From assembly GCA_016874935.1 (NCBI GenBank), contig VGSS01000017.1:1-36103 (forward strand): 36,103 bases of DNA, in the 5' to 3' direction. Numbering within the stretch: the stretch's first letter is position 1; each line of letters starts with the position of its first letter. The notes beneath the pieces were generated by a model, which made no database searches, was not told where the DNA came from, and worked only from the letters and a program-made list of their open reading frames with translations. Source of the stretch: Deltaproteobacteria bacterium. GTDB taxonomy: Bacteria > Desulfobacterota > BSN033 > UBA1163. Both the position numbers and the translations under genes were made by a program. Of the stretch, positions 1-7,740 are shown in pieces.

Positions 1-386
1 CTCTGGTGCAAACCGCCAGAAGGCAAGGGGTCCATCCAAGGAAATTCCTACAAACCCTCCTCACCGCTGATACAGCAACTGCTCAAGCCGCTCTGTATAA
101 TAATTCCAGTTGACCTCCCGAAAACCCGCATGTAAGATAGGGACTAAACTGTTACATAGGTAATCTTGAGACTGGTTACATTATAAACCCTACAGAGGCC
201 CTATGAGCATTAGTGTGAGCAACGTCCCCAATCTGCAAAGAGAAAAAGTTCGCAAAATCGTGACAGGCGTTTCACTAAGGTTAAGAGGTTACAACAAATC
301 TCCCAATTTTCTTGACAATCAAAATGAAATGAGATACTTAAATAAGTTGAAAAAGTATAGGATGTTTCCGGAAAGGCTGAACGTTT
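1..386. other. No recognised gene; leader of the inositol-phosphate synthase gene
   Basis: I see no protein here that I can name. The minus strand has a short open stretch of about 45 codons ending in TGA near position 51, with no credible start. It could be the end of a decayed gene, but I cannot identify it. The right part is AT-rich and holds a promoter-like sequence (separate entry). A plus-strand frame from 203 to 460 overlaps the start of the synthase gene and looks spurious. Confidence 0.5.
312..338 (+). promoter_or_regulatory. Candidate sigma-70 promoter of the inositol-3-phosphate synthase gene
   Basis: There is a perfect TTGACA at 312-317. A GATACT hexamer (4 of 6 matches to TATAAT) follows at 333-338 with a 15-base spacer, which is short. 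A 17-base spacer would place TACTTA at 335-340. The position, about 50 bases before the start codon, is sensible. The -35 is convincing and the -10 is not. Confidence 0.4.
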
Positions 387-1499
387 ATGAAAAAGAATTC
401 GATCCGAATTGCCATCGTAGGTGTCGGAAACTGTGCCAGCGCTCTCATCCAGGGGATTGAATTCTATAGGGATCTCAGTCGAAAGAAGCCAAAATTCGAA
501 CCCCTGGGCCTGATGCATATGGATCTCGGAGGCTACAGACCCTGGAATATCGAGGTGGGAGCCGCTTTCGATATTGACCGGAGAAAAATAGGAAAACCTC
601 TAAGAGAGGCTATCTTCGCCAGGCCCAATTGCACCCAGACCATCTTTTCCCAATTCAATGATTCAGGCGTCATCGTCTCAATGGGCCAACCGCTGGATGG
701 CGTTTCGGAACATATGAAAGATTACACCGAGGACCGCATTTTCATGGTGGCCAATGAGAAACCCTGCAATGTGGAAAAGGTTCTCAAGGAATCTGGAGTA
801 GAAATTCTTCTCAACTACCTTCCCGTGGGTTCGGATCTGGCGACTCAATTCTATGCGGAGGCCTGTCTGAACACAGGGGTCAGCCTGATCAACTGTATGC
901 CCAGCTTCATCGTCTCTGACCCCGGATGGGCAAAACGATTTGAAGAAAAAGGCATCCCTGTCGTCGGAGATGATGTGAAATCCCAGATGGGCGCCACCAT
1001 CATCCATCGGGCGCTGGCCAGGCTCTTCGAGGACCGCGGAGTGAAACTGGACCGGACCTATCAGATTAACACGGGCGGAAATACCGACTTCCTCAATATG
1101 CTCAACCGGAGCCGTTTGAAGAATAAGCGGATTTCCAAAACCGAAGCGATTCAGTCCCAGCTTGACGTCCCTCTCGAACCGGAGAATATTCACATCGGCC
1201 CTTCCGATTATGTCCCCTGGCAGAACGATAACAAGGTCTGTTTTCTTAGAATGGAAGGAAGAGGCTTTGGAGAAGTTCCATTGAATCTCGAACTGAGACT
1301 CTCAGTTGAAGACTCGCCGAATAGCGGCGGAATCACGATTGATGCCATTCGGTGCTGTAAGATTGCCCGTAACCGTGGAATTGGCGGTCCCCTCCTTTCC
1401 ATCTCCGCTTATGCAATGAAACATCCCCTCGTCCAGTTTCCCGATAATGAAGCCAAGTTGATGGTGGAGGAGTTCATTGGGGGGAAGAGAGAAAGGTAG
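387..1499 (+). CDS. ino1: Inositol-3-phosphate synthase
   Basis: A 370-residue protein recognised as a myo-inositol-1-phosphate synthase, which isomerises glucose 6-phosphate to inositol 3-phosphate using bound NAD. The N-terminus has a Rossmann-type glycine motif (IAIVGVGNCASALIQG, residues 8-23). Further family signatures are VGDDVKSQMGAT near residue 193, NTGGNTDFLNM near 229 and the segment around DYVPWQNDNKVCFLRMEG near 274. The length fits the short bacterial/archaeal form (about 360-390 residues). The ATG has only a modest AAAGG ten bases upstream. The product could feed phosphatidylinositol-type lipids or inositol-based solutes, but no downstream enzyme is present in the window, so the end product is unknown. 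The gene stands alone and converges on the next gene. Confidence 0.93.
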   Translation: MKKNSIRIAIVGVGNCASALIQGIEFYRDLSRKKPKFEPLGLMHMDLGGYRPWNIEVGAAFDIDRRKIGKPLREAIFARPNCTQTIFSQFNDSGVIVSMGQPLDGVSEHMKDYTEDRIFMVANEKPCNVEKVLKESGVEILLNYLPVGSDLATQFYAEACLNTGVSLINCMPSFIVSDPGWAKRFEEKGIPVVGDDVKSQMGATIIHRALARLFEDRGVKLDRTYQINTGGNTDFLNMLNRSRLKNKRISKTEAIQSQLDVPLEPENIHIGPSDYVPWQNDNKVCFLRMEGRGFGEVPLNLELRLSVEDSPNSGGITIDAIRCCKIARNRGIGGPLLSISAYAMKHPLVQFPDNEAKLMVEEFIGGKRER

Positions 1500-1502
1500 T
1501 AG

Positions 1503-1530
1503 AGATTTTAGATTGTGGATTGCGGATTTA
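1503..1530. repeat. Degenerate 7-bp tandem repeat (GATTNNN x4)
   Basis: GATT recurs at 1504, 1511, 1518 and 1525, exactly every seven bases (units GATTTTA, GATTGTG, GATTGCG, GATTTAA). It begins directly after the ino1 stop codon, in the 36-base gap between two convergent genes. It belongs to the group of short-period repeats seen at several junctions in this window. Confidence 0.7.
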
Positions 1531-1535
1531 AAAAT

Positions 1536-2573
1536 TCATTCCAGAAAAGAAGTTAAAACCTTTTTATCTCCCGAACCCTGGATTGCCTTGAAAAATTCTA
1601 CAACCTTTTTCAGGTCCCTTTCTAACCTCTCATAAAGGGCTTCAAAACGGTCGGGGTGGTGAAGGTATCGCCGGTGGGCCGTCAGGACCGCATTGTTCAG
1701 TTTCTTCCTTTCAAACCCTTTGTAGCAGTCTGTTTTAAACTGATCTTGCATCTCTTTAAATTTTTCTTGAATCGATTGAAAGATCTCTTCCCTTCCTCTC
1801 ACCTTCTCCTCTTTCGAAATGGGTTGATCATAGAATTCCGATAACCGTTTGTATGCCTGATCAATCCACCTCGAAAAAAGCAGGGCATCCCCCTGATAAT
1901 CGATCGCCGGGGCCGCCTCTTTTGAACCGGAACCGTACTTCTCAGTCAGAAAATTGATTGACCCTTGATTTCCGATGAAGGTCGCCAGTTGTTCATTCAG
2001 ATCGGTCTCCCCCTTAAAATAGACCGTGGCGTGGACCATCTCGTGGAGAATGATGTTGGCCAGGGTTGGCTCATCCCATTTCAGCATCTTTGAAAAGATG
2101 GGGTCTTTCAGCCATCCGAGCGTGCTATAGGCAGCCGCCTGCTGGAGATAGGTGTCATAACCTCTCCTCTCCAGAACCCCCTTCTCCTTCAGGGCTCCCT
2201 CCAGGGTGAAGAAACTTTTATAGGTCACTTTTCCGATGACGGGGAAGTTCCAGTGATAAAGGTGAAGGCGGTTTTTTTCGCTTGCCGTGATGACATGAAG
2301 GATAGGTCTTTTCACTTCAAAATATTTTGTGTAACTCCCTGTCCTTCGCAATCCCAGCCTCTCCTCACCATAGCGCTTCACCTCCTGGATGATGTGGATT
2401 TTCTTTTTTGCCTCATCTTCCAGCGCTTCGTCCCTGAGAACCTCCTGAACCGGAACACTTTGAAAGGTGATGAAGGACTGGTGCCACCCCAATTTGGACA
2501 AGTAGAGGACGTTCCCACAGCCTGCCAGGGGAAGGAGGGAGAATAGAAGAATGAGGAAGAGAATGGACTTCAC
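1536..2573 (-). CDS. Putative aminopeptidase-like zinc metallopeptidase lipoprotein (PF10023-type)
   Basis: A predicted lipoprotein of about 345 residues. A hydrophobic signal peptide ends in a lipobox (LPLAGC), so the mature protein should be anchored to a membrane on the outer side. The centre has HEMVHATVYFKGETDLNEQLA, an HExxH zinc site followed by the NExLA segment typical of the COG4324 'predicted aminopeptidase' family. Conserved tyrosine and tryptophan residues precede it (YHWNFP, LGWLKDP). The longest open frame starts at a TTG at 2600. I prefer the GTG at 2573, which gives a compact signal peptide and has AAGG upstream, but this is not certain. Substrate and physiological role are unknown even for the family. 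Its neighbours suggest nothing specific. Confidence 0.8.
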   Translation of the reverse strand: MKSILFLILLFSLLPLAGCGNVLYLSKLGWHQSFITFQSVPVQEVLRDEALEDEAKKKIHIIQEVKRYGEERLGLRRTGSYTKYFEVKRPILHVITASEKNRLHLYHWNFPVIGKVTYKSFFTLEGALKEKGVLERRGYDTYLQQAAAYSTLGWLKDPIFSKMLKWDEPTLANIILHEMVHATVYFKGETDLNEQLATFIGNQGSINFLTEKYGSGSKEAAPAIDYQGDALLFSRWIDQAYKRLSEFYDQPISKEEKVRGREEIFQSIQEKFKEMQDQFKTDCYKGFERKKLNNAVLTAHRRYLHHPDRFEALYERLERDLKKVVEFFKAIQGSGDKKVLTSFLE

Positions 2574-2657
2574 TCCATTCAACCTTATTAGATACTGCAA
2601 CCTATATCAAGGCCAAAGCCTTGAGTTACTTCTTACATCTGAAAATACCGATGTAAC

Positions 2658-4625
2658 TTAGACCTTTAGAGCTGATTCATCCCGGCTCCCTCGTAGTTTC
2701 TGAGACACGATGACCAGTGCCATCAGGCCCATTCCTATGAAATCGTAGAGGGCAACAGGGTAGAACAGGAGCAGGCCTGCGACGATGAGCATCACCCGCT
2801 CATAAAGCGTCGTCTTTTTAAAGAACCAGTTTTCAACGCCTCCTGCCAGGGCGGCAACCCCTAAAAAGGCGGTGACCGTCGTCCAGATCACATCCATGAC
2901 AGGACCCTTGAGCAAAATCCCAACGCCTATAGGATCAAGCACAAACATGAAGGGCACAATGAAGGCAGGCAGAGTATATTTCCAGGCATACATCGTCGTC
3001 TTATAGGGATTCCCTTTGGTCAGTGCAGCCGCGGCGAAACAGGAGAGCGCGGTGGGAGGAGAAACCTCCGAAAGGAGGGCATAGTAGAAAACAAACATAT
3101 GGGCCGCAAAGTCTGGAACCCCAAGCTGGATCAATGCGGGAGCGGCAATTACCGCAGAGATGATGTAAGAGGCCGTAACCGGAACAGCCAGTCCGATCAC
3201 CCAGACGATGAGGGCGGTATAGATCGCCGTCAGCAATAGGCTTCCCCCTGCATAGGCAATGATGATCGAGCTAAACTTTAACCCCAACCCCGTGAGGGTG
3301 ACGACTCCAACGATGATTCCTGCGGCCGCGCAGGTGGACGCAACGCTTAAAACACCGATCGAACCTCCTCTTAGTGCTTTCACCAGTTTGCCGGGGGTAA
3401 GCGCTGTTTCCTTGCGGATAAAGCTGACTGCAAAAGCCACGACCGTTGCCCAGAAGACGGCCATAATCGGAGTGAACCCGAGAACCATGATCGCCACAAT
3501 GGCGATCAGGGAAATAAAATGAAACCCGTAGAGATAGGTGAGCTGCCACAGGCTATAAGTTTTGTCCACGGCAATATCTTTAACCCCGAATTTCTTTGCG
3601 TCAATTTCCACCATCAAATAGATCGACCAGTAGTAAAGGCAGGTTGGAATGCAGGCCATGATGATTACATCGAGATAGGATATTTTTAAGAACTCCGCGA
3701 TGAGAAAGGCCGCTGCGCCAAGGACAGGCGGAGAGAGAATCGCTCCAATCCCTCCCGCAGAGAGAAGCCCGCCTGCCGCATCCTTGCTGTAGCCTGCCCT
3801 GGCGAGCATAGGATAGGCCACCGAGCCTAATGTAACAGTCGTGGCCACACCGCTTCCGGAGGGCCCTCCAAGAAGAAAAGAGGCCAGTGTGACGGTCCGG
3901 CCTGCGCCGGTGGGCTTTCCTCCCATGGCCGCAAACGAGAAATCGATAAAAAACTTCCCTGCCCCGGAGAATTCGAGAAAAGCGCCGTAGATCGTGAAGA
4001 GGATGATAAACGTGGAGGAGACGTCGATCGGAACGCCGAAGATCCCTTCGAGGGTCATATACATGTGGCCCACCAGGCGGTCAATGTCATAACCCCGGTG
4101 GGTCCAGGGCTTTGGAAGCTCCGGACCGATGAAGGCGTAAATAATAAAGGCAATGACCACCGCGGGCATGATCCAGCCCGTTGTCCGCCGGGTCGCTTCT
4201 AAGACCAGAAAGATCAGAATGATTCCGAAAACAATATCCCAGGAATTGGGAACGACAGAGCGGTAAATGAACTGATCGAAGTCGATTAGCATATAGAGAA
4301 TGACTGCGACCCCAAGCAGGGCGAAGATATAATCATACCAGATGATCCGGTTCTTAAATCGTTTGAGGGAGGGAAAGACCAGAAAAGAGAGGAAGAGGAC
4401 AAACATGATATGAATTCCTCTCAGGACATGCGTCATGATGATGCCGATGGCTGCGTATAGATGAATCAAAGACATGATCACAGCCACAGCCGTGATAAAA
4501 ACATCCATCTTTCCCGTAAGCCTCCGGGAAGCACCTTCCTCCTCTTCGATGTATTTCTCCGCCTCCCTGAGGGCCTCCTCAGTAACGACTGCTTCTTCAA
4601 ACTGCCTTCTCTTTTCTTCTTCCAT
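2658..4625 (-). CDS. TRAP transporter fused permease (4TM + 12TM)
   Basis: A 655-residue polytopic membrane protein of the fused TRAP permease family, in which the small (DctQ-like) and large (DctM-like) subunits form one chain. About 30 acidic, basic and glutamine-rich residues precede the first membrane helix. The large-subunit part has typical glycine-rich segments, such as LASFLLGGPSGSGVATTVTLG and GGLLSAGGIGAILSPPVLGAAAF. These fused permeases work with TAXI-type binding proteins for sodium- or proton-driven uptake of organic acids. Such a binding protein lies at 6704-7666, beyond the divergent gene at 4731-6020. The start has AGAGGTG five bases upstream. The substrate cannot be read from the sequence; a dicarboxylate or other small carboxylate is the usual assumption. 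Confidence 0.93.
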   Translation of the reverse strand: MEEEKRRQFEEAVVTEEALREAEKYIEEEEGASRRLTGKMDVFITAVAVIMSLIHLYAAIGIIMTHVLRGIHIMFVLFLSFLVFPSLKRFKNRIIWYDYIFALLGVAVILYMLIDFDQFIYRSVVPNSWDIVFGIILIFLVLEATRRTTGWIMPAVVIAFIIYAFIGPELPKPWTHRGYDIDRLVGHMYMTLEGIFGVPIDVSSTFIILFTIYGAFLEFSGAGKFFIDFSFAAMGGKPTGAGRTVTLASFLLGGPSGSGVATTVTLGSVAYPMLARAGYSKDAAGGLLSAGGIGAILSPPVLGAAAFLIAEFLKISYLDVIIMACIPTCLYYWSIYLMVEIDAKKFGVKDIAVDKTYSLWQLTYLYGFHFISLIAIVAIMVLGFTPIMAVFWATVVAFAVSFIRKETALTPGKLVKALRGGSIGVLSVASTCAAAGIIVGVVTLTGLGLKFSSIIIAYAGGSLLLTAIYTALIVWVIGLAVPVTASYIISAVIAAPALIQLGVPDFAAHMFVFYYALLSEVSPPTALSCFAAAALTKGNPYKTTMYAWKYTLPAFIVPFMFVLDPIGVGILLKGPVMDVIWTTVTAFLGVAALAGGVENWFFKKTTLYERVMLIVAGLLLFYPVALYDFIGMGLMALVIVSQKLRGSRDESALKV

Positions 4626-4650
4626 CGCGCACCTCTCCGAATGAAAGTTC

Positions 4651-4680
4651 TTTTTACCTTAAATGCGATTTTAATGTCAA
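4651..4680 (-). promoter_or_regulatory. Candidate promoter of the TRAP permease gene
   Basis: On the minus strand a perfect TTGACA occupies 4680-4675. It is followed after 18 bases by TAAAAA (4656-4651, 4 of 6 matches). It faces away from another perfect TTGACA at 4696-4701 on the plus strand. The two -35 boxes are only 15 bases apart, so the divergent genes may share regulatory protein sites. Confidence 0.45.
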
Positions 4681-4695
4681 TTAAATTTTCCCGAG

Positions 4696-4725
4696 TTGAC
4701 AAAACCCACATTAAATCATAGTAAT
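4696..4725 (+). promoter_or_regulatory. Candidate promoter of the LarA-like gene, possibly leaderless
   Basis: TTGACA at 4696-4701 and AGTAAT at 4720-4725 (4 of 6) are separated by 18 bases. Transcription would be expected to begin about 6-8 bases after the -10 box, at about 4731-4733. The annotated start codon begins at 4731 and has no Shine-Dalgarno sequence. Confidence 0.5.
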
Positions 4726-4730
4726 ATCTT

Positions 4731-6020
4731 ATGACGTTTCCAAGGATGTATCGTATCCGCCAGACTTTTGACCAAACGTCTGCCAAAGATATTTCTGTAG
4801 CGGTCAGGAATGAATTAACAAACCTTTCTCTCCAAAAAACAATCAAATCGGGCGATCGGATCGCTATTACTGCTGGCAGCCGGGGCATATCCAATATTGC
4901 CCTTATCCTGAAAACGATCGTGGAATATCTCAATCTCCTCGGAGCCAAACCCTTCCTCTTTCCGGCTATGGGTTCTCATGGAGGCGCCACTGCCGAAGGC
5001 CAGGTTGCCCTTCTCAGGCATTATCAGGTTACCGAAGAGGTGATCGGAGTCCCTATTCTTTCTTCCATGGAAGTCATGGAGATCGGCAAAACAGAGGGAG
5101 GGCTTCCGGTCTATATCGACAAGAATGCCCTGCAGTCTGACCATATCATCGTGGTCAATCGTATTAAACCCCATACCAAGTTCAAGGGGCCCATTGAGAG
5201 CGGATTGATGAAGATGATGGTGATTGGCATGGGCAAACAAAAGGGAGCAGACCTTTACCACAAGGCAGCCATCGAGTATGGTTTCCCAAAAATCATTGTG
5301 GATGCTGCCAGGGTGGTTTTGAAGAATGGACCTATTCTCTTTGGACTGGGAATTGTGGAGAATGGCTATGATGAGACAGCCAAAGTCGTTGGGTTAATGC
5401 CCGAAGAGATGGAGGCAAAAGAGAAAGACCTTCTACCTCAGGCAAAAGCGATGATGCCCAAACTCCCTTTTGATGATATCGATCTGCTGATCGTGGATGA
5501 AATGGGAAAAGATATCAGCGGGGTTGGAATGGACCCTAATGTCACCGGTCGAAATCGGGACATCATCGGAACCTTTCCTCATCCCACCTGTGTGAAAAGG
5601 CTTTTTGTGCGAGATCTCACCGCTTCATCGAATGGAAATGCCATTGGAATCGGTCTGGCCGATCTAACCACAAAGAGGCTTGTTGAAAAGATTGACCTCC
5701 AGGCCACCTATATGAACTGCATTACGGCAATCAGCCTTGAAAAGGGGGCCATTCCCATCTATTTTGAAACAGATCAAGAGGCCATGAGTGTGGCTTTAGG
5801 TTCTATGGGGCTGATCCAGCGGGAAAGATGCAGGGTGGTTCGCATCAAGAACACCCTCCATCTTGATGAGGTCGAAGTCTCCGAAGTTTATAAGGATGAG
5901 CTCCTCCAGAGATCCGATCTGGAGATATTGGAAGGTCCCTATCCAATGGGTTTTGATTCCCTGGGGAATCTATTGGACCTCCAATTGAACGAGACGAGAA
6001 AAAAGGACATGGTTGATTGA
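4731..6020 (+). CDS. LarA-like (DUF2088) nickel-pincer-cofactor isomerase homologue
   Basis: A 429-residue protein similar to lactate racemase LarA and its relatives, which use a nickel-pincer nucleotide to racemise or epimerise 2-hydroxy acids. Visible family signatures are GSHGGAT near residue 81, NRIKPHTKFKGPIESGLMK near 143 and KGADLYHKAA near 171. They supply histidines and lysines corresponding in kind to the cofactor and metal ligands of LarA. Exact equivalence needs an alignment. No cofactor-synthesis genes (larB, larC, larE) are in the window, so loading would depend on genes elsewhere. The gene is divergent from the TRAP permease and lies between it and the other TRAP genes, which suggests action on a hydroxy acid imported by that system. 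The start has no ribosome-binding site. A second ATG six codons later is no better. Confidence 0.75.
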   Translation: MTFPRMYRIRQTFDQTSAKDISVAVRNELTNLSLQKTIKSGDRIAITAGSRGISNIALILKTIVEYLNLLGAKPFLFPAMGSHGGATAEGQVALLRHYQVTEEVIGVPILSSMEVMEIGKTEGGLPVYIDKNALQSDHIIVVNRIKPHTKFKGPIESGLMKMMVIGMGKQKGADLYHKAAIEYGFPKIIVDAARVVLKNGPILFGLGIVENGYDETAKVVGLMPEEMEAKEKDLLPQAKAMMPKLPFDDIDLLIVDEMGKDISGVGMDPNVTGRNRDIIGTFPHPTCVKRLFVRDLTASSNGNAIGIGLADLTTKRLVEKIDLQATYMNCITAISLEKGAIPIYFETDQEAMSVALGSMGLIQRERCRVVRIKNTLHLDEVEVSEVYKDELLQRSDLEILEGPYPMGFDSLGNLLDLQLNETRKKDMVD

Positions 6021-6101
6021 GGTATTTCCGGGTTAGCAATTTAGAATTTCAAATAACGCCTAAAAAGATGGTTTCGTAAAAGTCTGAAAAGGTTATTTTC
6101 T

Positions 6102-6222
6102 GTCATTCCTGCCCCGTATCAAGTACGGGGTAAACTCCAGCAGGAATCCAGTTTTTTTAAGCATTTAGATTTTCCCTGGATTCCCCTGCCTACCGGCAGG
6201 CAGGCGTTTTCACGGGAATGAC
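6102..6222. repeat. Inverted-repeat element R1 (GTCATTCC...GGAATGAC family)
   Basis: The ends are GTCATTCC (6102-6109) and GGAATGAC (6215-6222), an exact inverted pair. Nested hairpins lie inside. ATTCCTGC pairs with GCAGGAAT around an inner CCCCGTA-TCAAG-TACGGGG hairpin and is followed by a T-run, so it could terminate plus-strand transcription from the LarA-like gene. A second hairpin is built on CTGCC/GGCAG. Four more copies are at 9970, 16373, 28361 and 35785. The element supplies the last 34 or so codons of the DUF1850 gene. Confidence 0.8.
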
Positions 6223-6703
6223 GACTTTTTATGAATTCATCAAAGAGATAAGACCCCAATGGAACGGATTCCACTCTTAACCGGATCCTGTCTCCCTTCT
6301 CTCCGATCTCGCTTAAATAGATCCTTTTCTCCCTCACAATCAATCCCTGCCTCTCTCCGGTCCCACATTTTAAGTTAATCACATCAAACCTCTTAGAAAC
6401 GGGATGATATTCTTTCACCTCCTCGAATCCGTAATATTCCATCACCCCCGGGCTCTTCGTCCTCACCCCTTCAAGGAGAATGGTTTCATCTTTGATTCGG
6501 AATTCTTCGATGACAGGCTCAAGGTAGATGGAATGAGTGTAAAACAGGGAGAAGGGCTCGGTTGGGCTGACCCGTATCTCGAGAGTCGTTTTGCGGTCCA
6601 GGTTTTCTAACTGGAGAAGCGTGACCTTCTTCCAAAATAAAACCCCTCCTGCCACAATCAGAAATCCAATTACAGTCAGGAGGGGCCAGTTCTTTTTTCT
6701 CAA
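6119..6703 (-). CDS. DUF1850 protein, TRAP-associated, with repeat-derived C-terminus
   Basis: A 194-residue protein with one N-terminal membrane anchor (about residues 8-24) and a DUF1850-type domain. The signatures are FSLFYTHSIYLEPVIEEF near residue 51 and GVRTKSPGVMEYYGF near 79. DUF1850 proteins are commonly encoded next to TAXI-type TRAP genes and their function is unknown. The stop of the TAXI gene (TAA) is directly followed by this gene's TTG start, so translation is probably coupled; there is no good independent ribosome-binding site. From about residue 161 the chain is translated from inverted-repeat element R1. The native protein probably ended near there and the repeat replaced the original tail. 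Confidence 0.75.
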   Translation of the reverse strand: MRKKNWPLLTVIGFLIVAGGVLFWKKVTLLQLENLDRKTTLEIRVSPTEPFSLFYTHSIYLEPVIEEFRIKDETILLEGVRTKSPGVMEYYGFEEVKEYHPVSKRFDVINLKCGTGERQGLIVREKRIYLSEIGEKGDRIRLRVESVPLGSYLFDEFIKSRHSRENACLPVGRGIQGKSKCLKKLDSCWSLPRT

Positions 6704-7666
6704 TTATTTAACGGTTATCCCTTTCTCTTTGAAAAATCGGATGGCTCCCGGATGAAACGGAATCGGAGAGCCACCGACGGCCTGGGGCTCCAGCGAAAGC
6801 CACCCTGCGTCCTTGTGAACGGCAACCAGCTCCGGTTTGCGGTCAAAGAGTGTTTTCAGGATATCATAGGCGACATCGCCCTTCATATTTTCATGGCAAA
6901 CGACGATATTCCAGACAACAGTAATCGGAACATCCGCATCCTGTCCGGGATACGCCTTGGCAGGAATGATTCCCTTTACGTAAAGAGGTCCGTATTTCTC
7001 CCTCATCTTGGGAAGGGCCTCATCGTGGCCAATCAGTTTGATCTTAATCCCGGGCGTTGCGCCTACGTCCGTCACTGCCGCAGTGGGAACGCCTCCGACC
7101 CAGAAGAACGCATCGATCTTGCGATCCTTTAAGGCCCCCGCGGATTCGGAAACTCCCAGTCTATCCCTTTTCATGTCCTTATCCGGATCGAGCCCAAAGG
7201 CTTCAAGCACCCTTAACGCCATTATCTCTGTTCCGCTTCCCGGAGCTCCCGTGGACACCCTTTTCCCCTTCAAGTCAGCCACCTTATCAATGCCTCTGCC
7301 TTCAACGGTCACGATATGCTTATTGTTCGGATAGAAAGCAAAGAGGGTTCGAAGTGGGATCTTTTCTTTAAAAACCCCTCTTCCCTGATAGGCATCCCAC
7401 CCTGAATCTGCCATGATGAGCGCTATGTCGGCTTTCCCGGCTCCGATCAACCGGCAGTTATCCACGGATGCGGTTGTGACTTCTGCCGTGGCTTCCGCAT
7501 AGGGGATATACTTAGAGATAATGCTGGCCATTCCACCACCTAACGGATAATAGACCCCCCCTGTCCCTCCGGTAGCGATGGAGAGACGAACCGCCTTTTG
7601 TGCCCATGCCGTGGAAACCCCAAAAACGAATAGAGCGATGATCCCAAAGATGATGAACCGTTTCAT
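6704..7666 (-). CDS. TAXI-family TRAP transporter solute-binding protein
   Basis: A 320-residue periplasmic binding protein. A signal peptide (MKRFIIFGIIALFVFGVSTA, cut near AWA) is followed by the TAXI hallmark ATGGTGGVYYPLGGGMA, and later by KGKRVSTGAPGSGTE near residue 130. It should capture a small carboxylate or amino acid and deliver it to the fused permease at 2658-4625. AAAGGAGG lies seven bases before the ATG, and a strong promoter sits directly upstream (7702-7729), so the gene need not depend on the flavoprotein gene before it. DUF1850 follows without a gap. The ligand is unknown. Confidence 0.93.
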   Translation of the reverse strand: MKRFIIFGIIALFVFGVSTAWAQKAVRLSIATGGTGGVYYPLGGGMASIISKYIPYAEATAEVTTASVDNCRLIGAGKADIALIMADSGWDAYQGRGVFKEKIPLRTLFAFYPNNKHIVTVEGRGIDKVADLKGKRVSTGAPGSGTEIMALRVLEAFGLDPDKDMKRDRLGVSESAGALKDRKIDAFFWVGGVPTAAVTDVGATPGIKIKLIGHDEALPKMREKYGPLYVKGIIPAKAYPGQDADVPITVVWNIVVCHENMKGDVAYDILKTLFDRKPELVAVHKDAGWLSLEPQAVGGSPIPFHPGAIRFFKEKGITVK

Positions 7667-7701
7667 GAAATACCTCCTTTCAGAATTAATGTTGGCCTAA
7701 A

Positions 7702-7729
7702 TTTATATTAGACCTGCCCTCAATGTCAA
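7702..7729 (-). promoter_or_regulatory. Strong sigma-70-like promoter of the TAXI gene
   Basis: On the minus strand TTGACA (7729-7724) and TATAAA (7707-7702, 5 of 6) are separated by 16 bases. This is among the best promoter matches in the window. It lies between the flavoprotein stop codon (7741) and the TAXI start (7666). Confidence 0.65.
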
Positions 7730-7740
7730 GAGCAAAAACC

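Noticed and set aside
1-200. Short minus-strand open stretch (about 45 codons, ending near 51) as the end of a transposase or other gene
   Set aside because: No start, no recognisable motif and stop codons on both sides; I could not assign it to any family.
203-460. 85-codon plus-strand frame as a separate gene
   Set aside because: It overlaps the real start of ino1 in another frame, has no family signature and no good ribosome-binding site.
3259-3549. Open frames inside the TRAP permease on both strands
   Set aside because: They are out-of-frame shadows of a long membrane protein with low-complexity composition.
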